64,000 nucleotides of DNA from Streptomyces ferrugineus (lineage in GTDB: Bacteria; Actinomycetota; Actinomycetes; Streptomycetales; Streptomycetaceae). Where the stretch lies: positions 2,170,001 to 2,234,000 of the forward strand of contig NZ_CP063373.1 in assembly GCF_015160855.1 (NCBI RefSeq). The letters run 5' to 3'. The translations under genes and the position numbers were made by a program. Position 1 is the first letter of the stretch, and each line of letters starts with the position of its first letter. Positions 1-11,440 of the stretch are shown here, one piece after another. Below the pieces are notes generated by a model. The model did not search any database. It was given only the letters and a program-made list of their open reading frames with translations, and was not told where the DNA came from.

Positions 1-591
1 GCGCACCTCGGGGTCGAGCCAGGACTCGTAGTAGAGCCGGGTGTACTCCTCGTAGTCCGCGACCTCGCTGCCCGGCGGGTCGTTCAGATCGCGGCGGGCG
101 GCGAGCCAGCGCCGGGTCGCCTTGGAGGTCTCGTCGGCGTACACCTGGTCGCCCAGCAGCACCAGCACGTCCGGGCGCTCACCGTCCGGGTCGGCCGCGA
201 TCCGGGCGGCCAGCGTGTCCAGGGCGTCCGGGCCGACGGGGTCCTTCTCGCCGGCGGGCGGCGCGGCCCAGCGGCAGGAGCCGAAGGCGAGGCGGACGGG
301 GTCGTCGGCGGACGGGGTGCGGATGAGCGAGGGCGGGAACGGGGAGTCGGCGAGCGGCCACACGCGCGCGCCGTCGAGGAAGACCTCGTACGGCTGGGCC
401 GTGCCCGGGGTGAGACCGGTCACCGGGATCAGGGCGTAGTGGTGGCCCGCGACCTGGAAGGTACGGGACTCGCCGCGGGCGCCCTCGGCGCCGCGCACCT
501 CGGCGGTGCACGGACGGCTCGACTCGACCCAGACGGTCGCGGACGATCCGTCGACGTACCTCAGCAGTGGTCCCAGGCGCAGCTCACCCAC
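1..591 (-). CDS. PhoD-like alkaline phosphatase family protein (3' end outside window)
   Basis: Partial gene: 197 codons are visible and the C-terminal part runs off the left edge. The protein opens with the beta-rich N-terminal section usual in PhoD-type metallophosphatases (LRLGPLLRYVD near the start) and then has the metal-site motif LLGDQVYADET, so a Ca/Fe-dependent phosphomonoesterase or phosphodiesterase acting on phosphate esters is likely. The GTG at 591-589 is chosen because a GGAGGAGGG ribosome site lies just upstream. No signal peptide is seen, which fits the short cytoplasmic PhoD-like paralogues of Streptomyces more than secreted PhoD. Substrate unknown. Confidence 0.8.
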   Translation of the reverse strand, partial: MGELRLGPLLRYVDGSSATVWVESSRPCTAEVRGAEGARGESRTFQVAGHHYALIPVTGLTPGTAQPYEVFLDGARVWPLADSPFPPSLIRTPSADDPVRLAFGSCRWAAPPAGEKDPVGPDALDTLAARIAADPDGERPDVLVLLGDQVYADETSKATRRWLAARRDLNDPPGSEVADYEEYTRLYYESWLDPEVR

Positions 592-690
592 GTCATCGCC
601 CTCCTCCGTCGCCCCGTACGGTACGGAACGACGGAGGTCAGCGGCGAGGTTCCGCGGATCGCGTTTTGCCGAACTCCGGCAGTGCCGGGT

Positions 691-1335
691 TCAGCAGTTC
701 GCGAGGTGGTTCGTCAGCGCGGACTTCTCCGCGGAGTCGACCGAGAGGTCGTAGTAGTACTTCACCTGCACCCAGGCGCGGACGTAGGTGCAGCGGTAGG
801 CGGTGCGCGAGGGCATCCACTCGGCCGGGTCCTTGTCGCTCTTGGCCTGGTTCACGTTGTCCGTGACGGCGATGAGCTGCGGGCGGGTGAGGTCGTTGGC
901 GAAGGACTGGCGGCGCGAGGTGGTCCAGCCGTCGGCGCCGGAGTCCCAGGCCTCGGCCAGCGGCACGAGGTGGTCGATGTCGACGTCGGAGGCGGCGGTC
1001 CAGGTCGCGCCCTCGTACGGGGAGTACCAGCTGCCGCTGGTGGCGGCGCAGGTGGAGCTGGTGACGACGTTCTCGCCGTCGCGCTTGAGGACGGTCTCAC
1101 GGGTGTTGCAGCTGCCGGAGATGGTGATCCAGTGCGGGAAGAGGTCGCGGCTGTAGCCGGTGCGGTCCTCGGTGGCCACGGTGAGCTGGGAGAGGTAGCC
1201 GCGGGCGGTGGCGGCGCTGACGGGGGTGGGGAGTGCGGCGGAGGCGGTCGGGGCGTTGAAAAGCGCGACGGAGGCTATGAGGCCGCTGAGGGCCGCGAGT
1301 ATGCTGACCTTTCGACGCGCGTAGAACTTCGACAT
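691..1335 (-). CDS. Secreted HNH endonuclease family protein (DUF1524/GmrSD C-terminal type)
   Basis: 214 aa. Residues 1-33 form a Sec signal peptide (basic MSKFYARRK, hydrophobic core, APTASA cleavage region). The mature part carries the HNH signature DIDHLVPLAEAWDSGA followed by LTRPQLIAVTDNVNQAKSDK, where the His and the later Asn/Lys are the expected metal and catalytic residues of the DUF1524 family. It should act outside the cell as a nonspecific nuclease, for example for nucleic acid scavenging or competition. Four cysteines suggest disulfides. An AAGGGAG ribosome site precedes the ATG. Monocistronic; the next gene downstream (PhoD-like) is on the same strand about 100 bp away. Confidence 0.85.
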   Translation of the reverse strand: MSKFYARRKVSILAALSGLIASVALFNAPTASAALPTPVSAATARGYLSQLTVATEDRTGYSRDLFPHWITISGSCNTRETVLKRDGENVVTSSTCAATSGSWYSPYEGATWTAASDVDIDHLVPLAEAWDSGADGWTTSRRQSFANDLTRPQLIAVTDNVNQAKSDKDPAEWMPSRTAYRCTYVRAWVQVKYYYDLSVDSAEKSALTNHLANC

Positions 1336-1529
1336 GCTGACTCCCTTGGGAGGTGGGGGTGTTGGCGTGCGAGCGAGGGAATGCTCGCGACGCCGCGTTG
1401 CGGGGAGGTGTGCGTCGGGTAAGAAGCTAATGACGCGTACATGACACGACAAGGTTTACGGCGAAACGATCACGTACGATGGACGGCGCAGAAGGGGAGT
1501 AGCTCTTCGCCGGACCGTCGACATACTGC

Positions 1530-1673
1530 TCAGCTCGTCTGAGCCGGCGCCCGGAGGCGGACCTCGTCCACGAGGTCGGCCAGCGAGACCTTCGGCAAGC
1601 AGTGCACGCCTGTGTCGTACGGCACGGGCGCCCAGTGTGCTGCCGTGCCGAGGTGTCGCAGCGCAGTGACCAT
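1530..1673 (-). CDS. Possible small protein, 47 aa
   Basis: The 374-bp interval 1336-1709 has no obvious large gene. This short frame (starts MVTALRHLGTAAHW, ends RLRAPAQTS) reads like protein rather than random high-GC translation, but the ribosome site is weak (GAGAG) and I do not recognise a family. It may equally be chance. The rest of the interval looks like promoter DNA for the flanking divergent genes. Confidence 0.25.
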   Translation of the reverse strand: MVTALRHLGTAAHWAPVPYDTGVHCLPKVSLADLVDEVRLRAPAQTS

Positions 1674-1709
1674 GCTCTCGGTGGGGCGGCCCCGACCGAT
1701 TGAGGAACC

Positions 1710-2291
1710 TTGATCAGCTTTACCGTGACGGCGGTCGTCTTCGGCGTCGTCTTCCTCGCCGAACTGCCCGACAAGACCGCGCTCGCCGGCCTCGTCCTGG
1801 GCACCCGCTACCGCGCCTCCTACGTCTTCGCCGGCGTCGCCGCCGCGTTCGCGGTGCATGTCGCGCTGGCCGTCGCGGCCGGCAGCGTGCTGACGCTGTT
1901 GCCGCAGCAGATCGTGCAGGCGCTGACCGGTGTGCTCTTCCTGGGCGGCGCGGCCGTACTGCTCATGAAGAGGGACGAGGACGAGGAGGAGATCCGCAAG
2001 CCGGAGAACCAGTCCTTCTGGAAGGTGTCCGGGGCCGGGTTCATGCTCATCCTGGTCGCCGAGTTCGGGGATCTGACGCAGATCATGACCGCGAATCTCG
2101 CGGCGCGCTACGACGATCCGCTGTCGGTCGGCATCGGCGCGGTGCTGGCGCTGTGGAGCGTGGCGGCGATCGGAATCGTCGGCGGGAAGGCGCTGATGCG
2201 GCGGGTGCCGCTGCGGCTGATCACCAAGGTGGCGGCGCTGGTGATGCTGGTGCTGGGCGTGTGGAGCCTGTGGGAGGCGATCGCCGGCTGA
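1710..2291 (+). CDS. TMEM165/GDT1 family (UPF0016) membrane cation transporter
   Basis: 193 aa integral membrane protein with about six helices arranged as two homologous halves. Each half carries the family motif in the first helix: AELPDKT near residue 18 and AEFGDLT near residue 118 (consensus E-x-G-D-K/R-T/S). An acidic loop (KRDEDEEE) separates the halves. Family members move Mn2+ or Ca2+, usually exporting Mn in bacteria. The start is a TTG at 1710 with GAGG just upstream; the N-terminus ISFTVTAVVFGVVF is as expected for the family. The next gene (HAD) follows on the same strand 191 bp away. Confidence 0.88.
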   Translation: MISFTVTAVVFGVVFLAELPDKTALAGLVLGTRYRASYVFAGVAAAFAVHVALAVAAGSVLTLLPQQIVQALTGVLFLGGAAVLLMKRDEDEEEIRKPENQSFWKVSGAGFMLILVAEFGDLTQIMTANLAARYDDPLSVGIGAVLALWSVAAIGIVGGKALMRRVPLRLITKVAALVMLVLGVWSLWEAIAG

Positions 2292-2482
2292 GCCGGGGAT
2301 TTCCCGGTCGAGCTGAACTGTCGGTGAACGGTTCCCGGAGGTGGTGGCGCGATCGGGTCCCGGTTTTGTACCGTGGGGGAACAAAGTGGCTCCCGCCCGT
2401 TTTCCCTGACCGGCGGGCGGGACCACCTTGTCCCGTCCGGGGGCCACCTCGTACCCCCGTGTCCCTCGCCTTGGAGCTGCCG

Positions 2483-3160
2483 ATGTCGGCCACCGCCGTG
2501 CCCACCGGGACCACCGTCCTCACCGCTCGTGCCCTTCTCCTCGACATGGACGGCACGCTCGTCAACTCCGACGCCGTCGTGGAACGGATCTGGCGCCGCT
2601 GGGCCGAGCGGCACGGGCTGGACGCCGACGAGGTGATGAAGGTCGTGCACGGACGGCAGGGGTACGCCTCGATGGCGCTGCTGCTGCCCGAGCGGCCGAT
2701 GGAGCAGAACCACGCGGACAACGCGCGCATGCTCGCCGAGGAGACGGCGGACGTGGAGGGCGTCGTGCCGATTCCGGGGGCGCCGGAGTTCCTGGCCGCG
2801 CTGCGGGGGTCGCCGCATGCGCTGGTGACATCGGCGGACGTCGCTCTCGCCACGGCCCGGATGGGGGCGGCCGGGCTGGGGATGCCCGGGGTGCGGGTGA
2901 CCGCGGAGTCGGTGGGGGCGAGCAAGCCCGACCCCGAGGGGTTCCTCAAGGGGGCGGCCGAACTGGGGGTCGCGCCGGAGGACTGTGTGGTGTTCGAGGA
3001 CTCCGGCGCGGGGATCCAGGCGGGGCGCTCCGCGGGGATGCGGGTGGTGGGGGTCGGGCCGCGGGCCCGGGTCCATGAGCCGGATGTGGTGGTGGCTGAT
3101 TTGCGACGGGTTCGGGTTGAGGCTGCGGCGAGTGGGGAGATTCGGGTGATTGTCGCCTGA
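2483..3160 (+). CDS. HAD-superfamily sugar phosphatase
   Basis: 225 aa. All HAD motifs are present: motif I DMDGTLVNSD (nucleophile Asp near residue 20), motif II LVTSAD, the motif III lysine in GASKPDPEGF, and motif IV VVFEDSGAG. The helical cap between motifs I and II (about residues 30-100) makes it a subclass I phosphatase like YfbT/GPP1 enzymes, which dephosphorylate small sugar or polyol phosphates in the cytoplasm. The ATG at 2483 has GGAG at 2473. Convergent with the peptidoglycan-binding gene downstream; a palindrome at 3206-3286 lies between them. Exact substrate cannot be read from sequence. Confidence 0.85.
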   Translation: MSATAVPTGTTVLTARALLLDMDGTLVNSDAVVERIWRRWAERHGLDADEVMKVVHGRQGYASMALLLPERPMEQNHADNARMLAEETADVEGVVPIPGAPEFLAALRGSPHALVTSADVALATARMGAAGLGMPGVRVTAESVGASKPDPEGFLKGAAELGVAPEDCVVFEDSGAGIQAGRSAGMRVVGVGPRARVHEPDVVVADLRRVRVEAAASGEIRVIVA

Positions 3161-3205
3161 GAGCTCGGATCCGCTTGTCGTGTGGCGGCTGCGGGTCGTT
3201 CTGGG

Positions 3206-3286
3206 TTGCTCGCGCAGTTCCCCGCGCCCCTGGAGGTTGGCCTCGCGGCCGCCAACCCAGGGGCGCGGGGAACTGCGCGACCAGCC
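3206..3286. repeat. Streptomyces intergenic palindrome, full copy
   Basis: Two long arms, 3210-3233 and 3257-3281, read GCGCAGTTCCCCGCGCCCCT and its reverse complement, followed by the usual GACCAGCCA flank. It lies between convergent genes and could form a strong hairpin serving as a two-way terminator. Related copies occur at 21400-21440 and 25489-25526, with a weaker relative at 58082-58144. Confidence 0.85.
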
Positions 3287-3343
3287 ACACGCGACCTGCA
3301 GCCGCGATCGAACCGCAAGTCCCGAGTTCTTGGGCGAACCGGC

Positions 3344-6596
<3,253 letters not shown>

Positions 6597-6602
6597 GCCG
6601 GG

Positions 6603-6735
6603 GTGCCTGCGGCGGCCTGTGCGGGTGGGTGGGGGATGCCTGCGGCGGCCTGTGCGGGTGGGTGGGGGATGCCTGCGGCGGCCTGTGCGGGTGGGCCGGG
6701 GGTGCCTGCGGCGCCTGTGTGGGTGGGGTGGTGGG
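6603..6735. repeat. 33-bp tandem repeat, about four copies
   Basis: Unit boundaries fall at 6604, 6637, 6670 and 6703, exactly 33 bp apart; a fifth copy is degenerate. The unit core is TGCCTGCGGCGGCCTGTGCG plus a G/T-rich tail. It begins 7 bp after the MFS stop codon. 33 is a multiple of 3, so all frames stay open through it, but I see no start/ribosome-site pair that would make it coding. The remainder of 6597-6908 is G-rich with no gene I can support. Confidence 0.85.
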
Positions 6736-6908
6736 GGTGTGCGTAGCGCCTGCGGTGCGTTGGAGGGCGGGGACGTGCCGGGGGGTGTTCGTCCTCGGTC
6801 GGGTGGTTGCCGTGTCTTGGAAGGGGTGGCCTGTGTTGACGCCCGCTGCTGCGGGCGGACACCGCCCGGCACGTCCCCTTGTCGCCGTGCGCGGTGGGGC
6901 GGCCTTCC

Positions 6909-7400
6909 TCAGTGCAGGGGCTTGCTGAACCAGTGCTCGGCGTACGGGTCGTCGTTGTGGGGCGGGGTCTCCTGGTAGCCGAGGCGGGTGTAGAGGGTGC
7001 GGGCCTCCAGCAGGTCGTGGCGGGTGTCCAGGATCATGCGGGTGGCGCCGAATGCGCGGCCCGCGTTCTCGGCGGACTGGACCAGGAGTTGGGCGCCGCC
7101 CTTGCCGCGGAGCGGCTCGTGGAGGAACACCCTCGTCAGTTCGGCGGTGTTGGCGTCCAGCATGCGGATGCCGGCCGATCCGGCCGGCTCGTCGGCGTAG
7201 CGGGCCACCAGCAAGCTGCCCTTCGGGGGCTGGAGTTCGCCGAAGGTGTGGGCCGCGATCTCCCGTTCCAGTTCGGCCGGGTCGGTGCGCCGGCCCTGGT
7301 GGAGGAGGTAGTAGCGGTCGCTGACCTCTGTGTAGTAGGCCCGCCAGAGGGCGGTGGCCACGGGGGAGTCGGGGGGCTCCGGGGCGACGGTCCAGGTCAT
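6909..7400 (-). CDS. GNAT-family N-acetyltransferase
   Basis: 163 aa. A GNAT acyl-CoA fold is indicated by motif A, TRVFLHEPLRGKGGAQLLV (about residues 92-110, with the R-G-x-G-G pyrophosphate loop), followed by the alpha4/beta5 region TRMILDTRHDLLEARTLYTRLGY. It should acetylate a small molecule or protein amine in the cytoplasm; the acceptor is not predictable. Its ATG overlaps the stop of the upstream DnaJC28-like gene by 4 bp (ATGA), so the two are translationally coupled. Confidence 0.85.
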   Translation of the reverse strand: MTWTVAPEPPDSPVATALWRAYYTEVSDRYYLLHQGRRTDPAELEREIAAHTFGELQPPKGSLLVARYADEPAGSAGIRMLDANTAELTRVFLHEPLRGKGGAQLLVQSAENAGRAFGATRMILDTRHDLLEARTLYTRLGYQETPPHNDDPYAEHWFSKPLH

Positions 7401-7804
7401 GCCGGCTGGTGCCGCTCGCGCCACTGGCGTGCGATCTCCTCCACGTCGTACGGCTTGCGGCCCAGGGGAGGGCCGGGAGGTGGCTTGAGGAGCATGTCGC
7501 GGATCTTGGCGTTGATGTCCGTGATGATCTTGCGGGCCGCTCGCTCCGACGGTGCGGCGTAGGCCGCCAGCAGGGCGTCCTCCGCTTCCTTGCGCAGGGC
7601 CAGGCCGGGGGGCAGGACCGACAGGCCCTCGCGGGTCATCTTGCGTTTGACCCACCACAGTTCGTCGTACGGGGCTTCCAGGTCGTTCGGCAGTGGCTCG
7701 CCGGTGCCGGGCAGCCTGTCGAAGTCGCCGCGTGCCTGCGCGTCGTGGATCTGCTTGTCGACCCAGGACTCGAACGGGACGCCGGGGGGCTTTCGCTCGG
7801 TCAT
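7397..7804 (-). CDS. DUF1992 (DnaJC28-like) conserved protein
   Basis: 135 aa, the whole length matching the DnaJ homologue subfamily C member 28 conserved domain: start PFESWVDKQIHDAQARG, then DRLPGTGEPLP and ELWWVKRKMTREGLSVLPP, with a charged helical C-terminus. There is no J-domain HPD motif, as usual for bacterial members, so chaperone function is not implied. First gene of a two-gene unit with the GNAT gene (ATGA overlap). The ribosome site before the ATG is poor. Cytoplasmic; role unknown. Confidence 0.82.
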   Translation of the reverse strand: MTERKPPGVPFESWVDKQIHDAQARGDFDRLPGTGEPLPNDLEAPYDELWWVKRKMTREGLSVLPPGLALRKEAEDALLAAYAAPSERAARKIITDINAKIRDMLLKPPPGPPLGRKPYDVEEIARQWRERHQPA

Positions 7805-7903
7805 GAGTTCATTGTGCCGGACGCGGTGGTGCCGGGCGATTTATTATGCGGCGTCGGTGGCCAAGAAGGCTGCTGCACAAGGACGTTTTCGGGAGGGGCG
7901 CTC

Positions 7904-8296
7904 GTGCTCGAACTCACCATGGCCGCCGTGTCCGCGGCGGACGAGGGTGCCACGGCCGGCATGCTCATGGCCGACGCACCCAGCGAGCCGGGCGCTGTGC
8001 TGCGGGTCGGCCGGGACAAGTCGGTGTGCCGGCTGTCGACGCCGGACGACTGGCTGTTCATCTCCAGGGTCCACCTGGAGTTCCTGTGCGGCCCGGACGG
8101 CGGGTGGCAGGTGAGCTGGTTGCGTGGCTCGCAGGCCGATCCGTCCTCCGAGGTGCGGCTGACCGTGGGGGAGTACGCCCAGCCGATCGCGTACGGCGGG
8201 ACGGTGCCGCTGCCGAGGGGCGGCAGCGGCGAGATCGTCATCCACGACCGCACCGCCCCTCGCAGCATCAACGTCGGCTTCTACCACGAGGCCTGA
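7904..8296 (+). CDS. FHA-like domain protein
   Basis: 130 aa. The pattern LRVGRDKSVCRL (G-R near residue 36) followed by FISRVHLEF (S-R-x-H near residue 54) and a run of short beta strands matches a minimal forkhead-associated domain, which binds phosphothreonine peptides made by Ser/Thr kinases. No other domain is fused and there is no signal peptide, so it may be a free adaptor. The GTG at 7904 has GGGAGGGG upstream. Flanked by unrelated minus-strand genes and monocistronic; partner kinase unknown. Confidence 0.7.
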   Translation: MLELTMAAVSAADEGATAGMLMADAPSEPGAVLRVGRDKSVCRLSTPDDWLFISRVHLEFLCGPDGGWQVSWLRGSQADPSSEVRLTVGEYAQPIAYGGTVPLPRGGSGEIVIHDRTAPRSINVGFYHEA

Positions 8297-8301
8297 GCTC
8301 C

Positions 8302-8973
8302 CTAAGCCAGCACCCGGGCCAGCGCGAAGCCGTCGTAGCCCTTGCCGCCCACCGTCTGGATCGCCGTGCCGCTCAGCCTGGGGTGGCTGCCGATCAGTTC
8401 GATCGCGGCGCGGGTGCCCCGGACGTCGGGCGCGTCGGTGTCGGCGTCGACCACCCGGCCGGCGCGCACCACGTTGTCCAGGACGATCAGGCTGCCGGTG
8501 CTCGTGAGCCGCAGCGCCCACTCGACGTAGTGCGGGTTGTTGGCCTTGTCGGCGTCGATGAAGACCAGGTCGAAGGGGGGCGGGTTCTCGTCGGCGAGCT
8601 TGGGCAGTGACTCCAGGGCCGGGCCCACCCGCACCTCGACGACCTTGTCCAGGCCCGCCCGCGCGATGTTGCGGGTGGCCACCTCGGCGTGCTTGGCGCT
8701 GTACTCCAGCGAGATCAGGTGGCCGTCGGCGGGCAGGGCCCGGCCCAGCCAGATGGTGCTGTAGCCGCCGAGCGTGCCGATCTCCAGGATGGTGCGGGCG
8801 CCCTGGATCTCGGCGAGGAGCTTCAGGAGCTTGCCCTGGGTCGGTGTGACGTTGATCATCGGCAGGCCCGCGGCCTCGCTGTCGCGCAGAGCCGCCTGCA
8901 GGCTGTCGTCCTCGGGGGAGAGGTGGGCGGTGAAGTACGCGTCGACGTCGTCCCAGACCTGCGACTCGCTCAT
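8302..8973 (-). CDS. SAM-dependent O-methyltransferase (CCoAOMT-like, family 3)
   Basis: 223 aa. SAM-binding motif I is TILEIGTLGGYSTIWLG (about residues 60-76). The metal-binding aspartates are in VFIDADKANNPHYVEW and IVLDNVVRAG, typical of the divalent-cation-dependent catechol/caffeoyl-CoA type. It methylates a vicinal hydroxyl on a small aromatic; the acceptor is unknown. The start at 8973 is fixed by GGAAGG 7 nt upstream. The upstream palindrome 9011-9030 suggests a dedicated repressor. Convergent with the FHA gene, only 5 bp apart. Confidence 0.87.
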   Translation of the reverse strand: MSESQVWDDVDAYFTAHLSPEDDSLQAALRDSEAAGLPMINVTPTQGKLLKLLAEIQGARTILEIGTLGGYSTIWLGRALPADGHLISLEYSAKHAEVATRNIARAGLDKVVEVRVGPALESLPKLADENPPPFDLVFIDADKANNPHYVEWALRLTSTGSLIVLDNVVRAGRVVDADTDAPDVRGTRAAIELIGSHPRLSGTAIQTVGGKGYDGFALARVLA

Positions 8974-9010
8974 CGGTTTGCCTTCCGTCAGCTTAGTTAG
9001 AAGCGCTAAG

Positions 9011-9030
9011 TACATTTGCCGGTAAATGTA
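9011..9030. promoter_or_regulatory. Palindromic operator candidate upstream of the O-methyltransferase
   Basis: TACATTT GCCGGT AAATGTA: 7-bp perfect arms around a 6-bp centre, AT-rich in a very GC-rich background, 38 bp before the O-methyltransferase start. It looks like a TetR/MarR-class binding site. No regulator gene lies next to it. Confidence 0.5.
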
Positions 9031-9256
9031 GTCAGGTGTCCCCCTCGCTGCCCGGAATTACAGGATGGTGGATTCGGTCCGGCCTCGTCCTGCGGAGGCG
9101 GGCGAACCGGGCGCCGACTATCGTCATGCGGACAAAAGGAGATCGGACGTCAGGTGAATCGGGGGTTGCCTGCGTCTCTCCGGGGGGTGGTGCGGGCCGT
9201 ACAAGGTTCGTAAGGATTCTCACGCGGGGACGACCGGGGCGGGAGGCCGACGAGGC

Positions 9257-11314
9257 GTGGCGGATGCGGGACACGGTGGGCGATCGACGCAGGCCCTCGG
9301 GGCGACGGCCGTCGGTGCGGCCCGGGCACGGTTGCGGGTGGCACGGCTCGGCCTGTGGCTGATCGCCGCGATCCTCGCCGTCCGGCAGGTGGCCGTCGTC
9401 CTCGGTACCCCGCGCGGCGAGCGGCTGACGGACCTGGAGACCTGGGTCGGGCCGAACGGCGTCCTGCATGTGAAGGGTTCGCTGTACGACTCGACGCAGT
9501 TCACCGGTACGCCGTTCGGCGGGCTCGTCCTCAAACCGCTGACCCGCGCCGCCGAGCAGGCCCTCGGCTGGGGCTGGACCTTCGGCACCCTCCTGCTCGT
9601 CGTCGCGCTCGGCCTGGTCGCCGCCCGCGCCCTGCCGCAGCCGGTGAGCCGGCGGACCTCGCTGCTCGCCGCGCCCGTCGCGATCAGCCTGCTGATGCTG
9701 TCGCTGCCGGTGCGCAACGCGCTGTACCTCGGCCAAAGCAGCATCATGCCGGTCCTGCTCGTGCTGCTCGGCTGCTTCGCCGTGCGCGGCGAGCGCGCCA
9801 GCGGTGTGCTCATCGGCCTCGCGGCCGCGCTCCAGCCGACCCTGCTGCTGTTCACCCCGCTGCTGTGGTTCACCGGCCGCCGCCGGGCCACGCTGGCCAC
9901 CGGCGCCGCGTTCGCCGCGTGCACGGTGGCCGCCTGGGTGGCGATGCCGCGTGACTCGTACACCTACTGGGTGCACCACATGGCCGGCGTCGGCCTCGGC
10001 GGACGCGCCGACGACCTCGCCAACCAGTCGCTGCACGGCGCCCTGCTGCGGTTCGGGCTGAGCGGCCCGCTGGAGATCGCCCTCTTCCTGCTCCTGGGCG
10101 CCGCCGTCGCCGTCCTCGCGCTGCGCCGCGCCGTGCGCTACGCCCACGACGGGCAGCTGCTGCTGGCCGTGGCGATCACCGGCTGTGCCGCCATCGTCAT
10201 CGCGCCGACCGCCTGGCAGCACCAGCTCCTGTGGGTGCTGCTCGCGGTCGTCGGCCAGGTCGGCAGACGGGCCGCCGACCGGTATGTGTGGCCGGTCGCC
10301 GTCGTGCTGATCATGACGCTGCCGGCGCGGACGATGGTGCCGGACAAGCTGCTGCTGCAACCCCTGCGCGCCGATCTCGTGCTGCTGGCCGCGATCGCCA
10401 CGGCCGCCGTCGTGCCGTTCCTGTCGCGCACCTCGCCCTACTGGCAGACGCCGATCCCGACCCAGTACGCCGACAAGGTCCCCTCCCGCTTCCGGCACAT
10501 CCCCCTGGTGCCGTTCCTGCGCCGGGTGATCAGCCGCCCCAACCTGCTCTTCGAGCTCCTGCTGATCCGGGTCACCTACTACGCCTACGCCCAGATCCGC
10601 CTCGCCGCGGCCGGTGACTCGAGCACGGCCGGCCGGGTCACCGCCGAGGAGCACGGCGCGGAGATCTACTCCATCGAACGCGCCCTGCACATCGACATCG
10701 AGTACTGGGCCAACCACGCCGTGGTGAAGGTCGACTGGATCCGGCACTTCTTCGACTTCTACTACGAGTCGTTCCACTTCGGCGTCCCGCTCGCGATACT
10801 CGGCGTCCTGTACTGGCGCCGCCCCGTCGACTACCGCTGGGCCCGCACCGCGATCGGCTTCGCGACGGTGTTCGCGCTGGTCGGCTTCTGGCTGTATCCC
10901 CTCGCCCCGCCCCGTCTGATGCCGGGCCTCGGCTTCATCGACACGGTCAACGGCCCGCAGGACTTCACCAAGCCCGACTACGGCACCCTCACCGAGCTCA
11001 CCAACCAGTACGCGGCGATGCCTTCCCTGCACTTCGGCTGGTCCCTGTGGTGCGGCCTCGTCGTCCTCATCCTCGCGCCCAGATGGTGGATGAAGGCCCT
11101 CGGCCTGCTGCATCCCCTGTTCACGCTCACCGCGATCGTCGTCACCGCCAACCACTGGATCCTGGACGCGGCCGGCGGCGCGGCCGTCGTCGGCGCCGGC
11201 TTCGCGATGACGTACCTGTTCCAGGGCCCGCGCGCCGCCACCCTGCCGACACCCCGGGCGAAACAGCTCAGCAGCGACGCCCCGGCTCCGGAGAGGGACC
11301 GTACTCCGAGCTGA
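9257..11314 (+). CDS. Bifunctional GT87 glycosyltransferase / PAP2 phosphatase-like membrane protein
   Basis: 685 aa polytopic protein with two fused enzymes. Residues about 25-400 resemble GT87 (DUF2029) polyprenol-phosphate-dependent mannosyltransferases of the GT-C fold. Residues about 430-660 resemble an inositolphosphotransferase/PAP2 domain: PSLHFGWSLW (S-x-x-x-H-like), LFTLTAIVVTANHWILDAAGG (H-x-x-x-D) and a conserved ANHAVVKVDWIRHFFDFYYE section. It probably modifies a lipid-linked glycan at the outer membrane face. The GTG at 9257 is chosen by position; the ribosome site (GGGAGG) is a little distant. Convergent with the 11368-13053 gene; the last codons lie in a duplicated segment. 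Confidence 0.82.
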   Translation: MADAGHGGRSTQALGATAVGAARARLRVARLGLWLIAAILAVRQVAVVLGTPRGERLTDLETWVGPNGVLHVKGSLYDSTQFTGTPFGGLVLKPLTRAAEQALGWGWTFGTLLLVVALGLVAARALPQPVSRRTSLLAAPVAISLLMLSLPVRNALYLGQSSIMPVLLVLLGCFAVRGERASGVLIGLAAALQPTLLLFTPLLWFTGRRRATLATGAAFAACTVAAWVAMPRDSYTYWVHHMAGVGLGGRADDLANQSLHGALLRFGLSGPLEIALFLLLGAAVAVLALRRAVRYAHDGQLLLAVAITGCAAIVIAPTAWQHQLLWVLLAVVGQVGRRAADRYVWPVAVVLIMTLPARTMVPDKLLLQPLRADLVLLAAIATAAVVPFLSRTSPYWQTPIPTQYADKVPSRFRHIPLVPFLRRVISRPNLLFELLLIRVTYYAYAQIRLAAAGDSSTAGRVTAEEHGAEIYSIERALHIDIEYWANHAVVKVDWIRHFFDFYYESFHFGVPLAILGVLYWRRPVDYRWARTAIGFATVFALVGFWLYPLAPPRLMPGLGFIDTVNGPQDFTKPDYGTLTELTNQYAAMPSLHFGWSLWCGLVVLILAPRWWMKALGLLHPLFTLTAIVVTANHWILDAAGGAAVVGAGFAMTYLFQGPRAATLPTPRAKQLSSDAPAPERDRTPS

Positions 11315-11440
11315 TCCGGTACGCCCGGGCGGCGGTGACGGTGGGCTGGGTGGGGGTGGGGTGGGGGTCAGCAGCGGCGTTTCGGCTTCGCGGAGGGGCC
11401 GTACTCCGAGCTGATCCGGTACTCCCCGGCGGCCGTCGCG
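11296..11440. repeat. Direct duplication of a ~45-bp coding tail, offset exactly 100 bp
   Basis: Positions 11301-11322 are identical to 11401-11422, with lower similarity continuing to about 11340/11440. The downstream copy encodes (minus strand) the C-terminal YRISSEYGPS of the membrane protein at 11368-13053. The upstream copy encodes the same peptide but lies past that gene's stop codon and overlaps the last codons of the GT87-PAP2 gene. Confidence 0.85.

Noticed and set aside
6603..6735. CRISPR-like array
   Set aside because: The units are contiguous with no unique spacers and there are no cas genes nearby.
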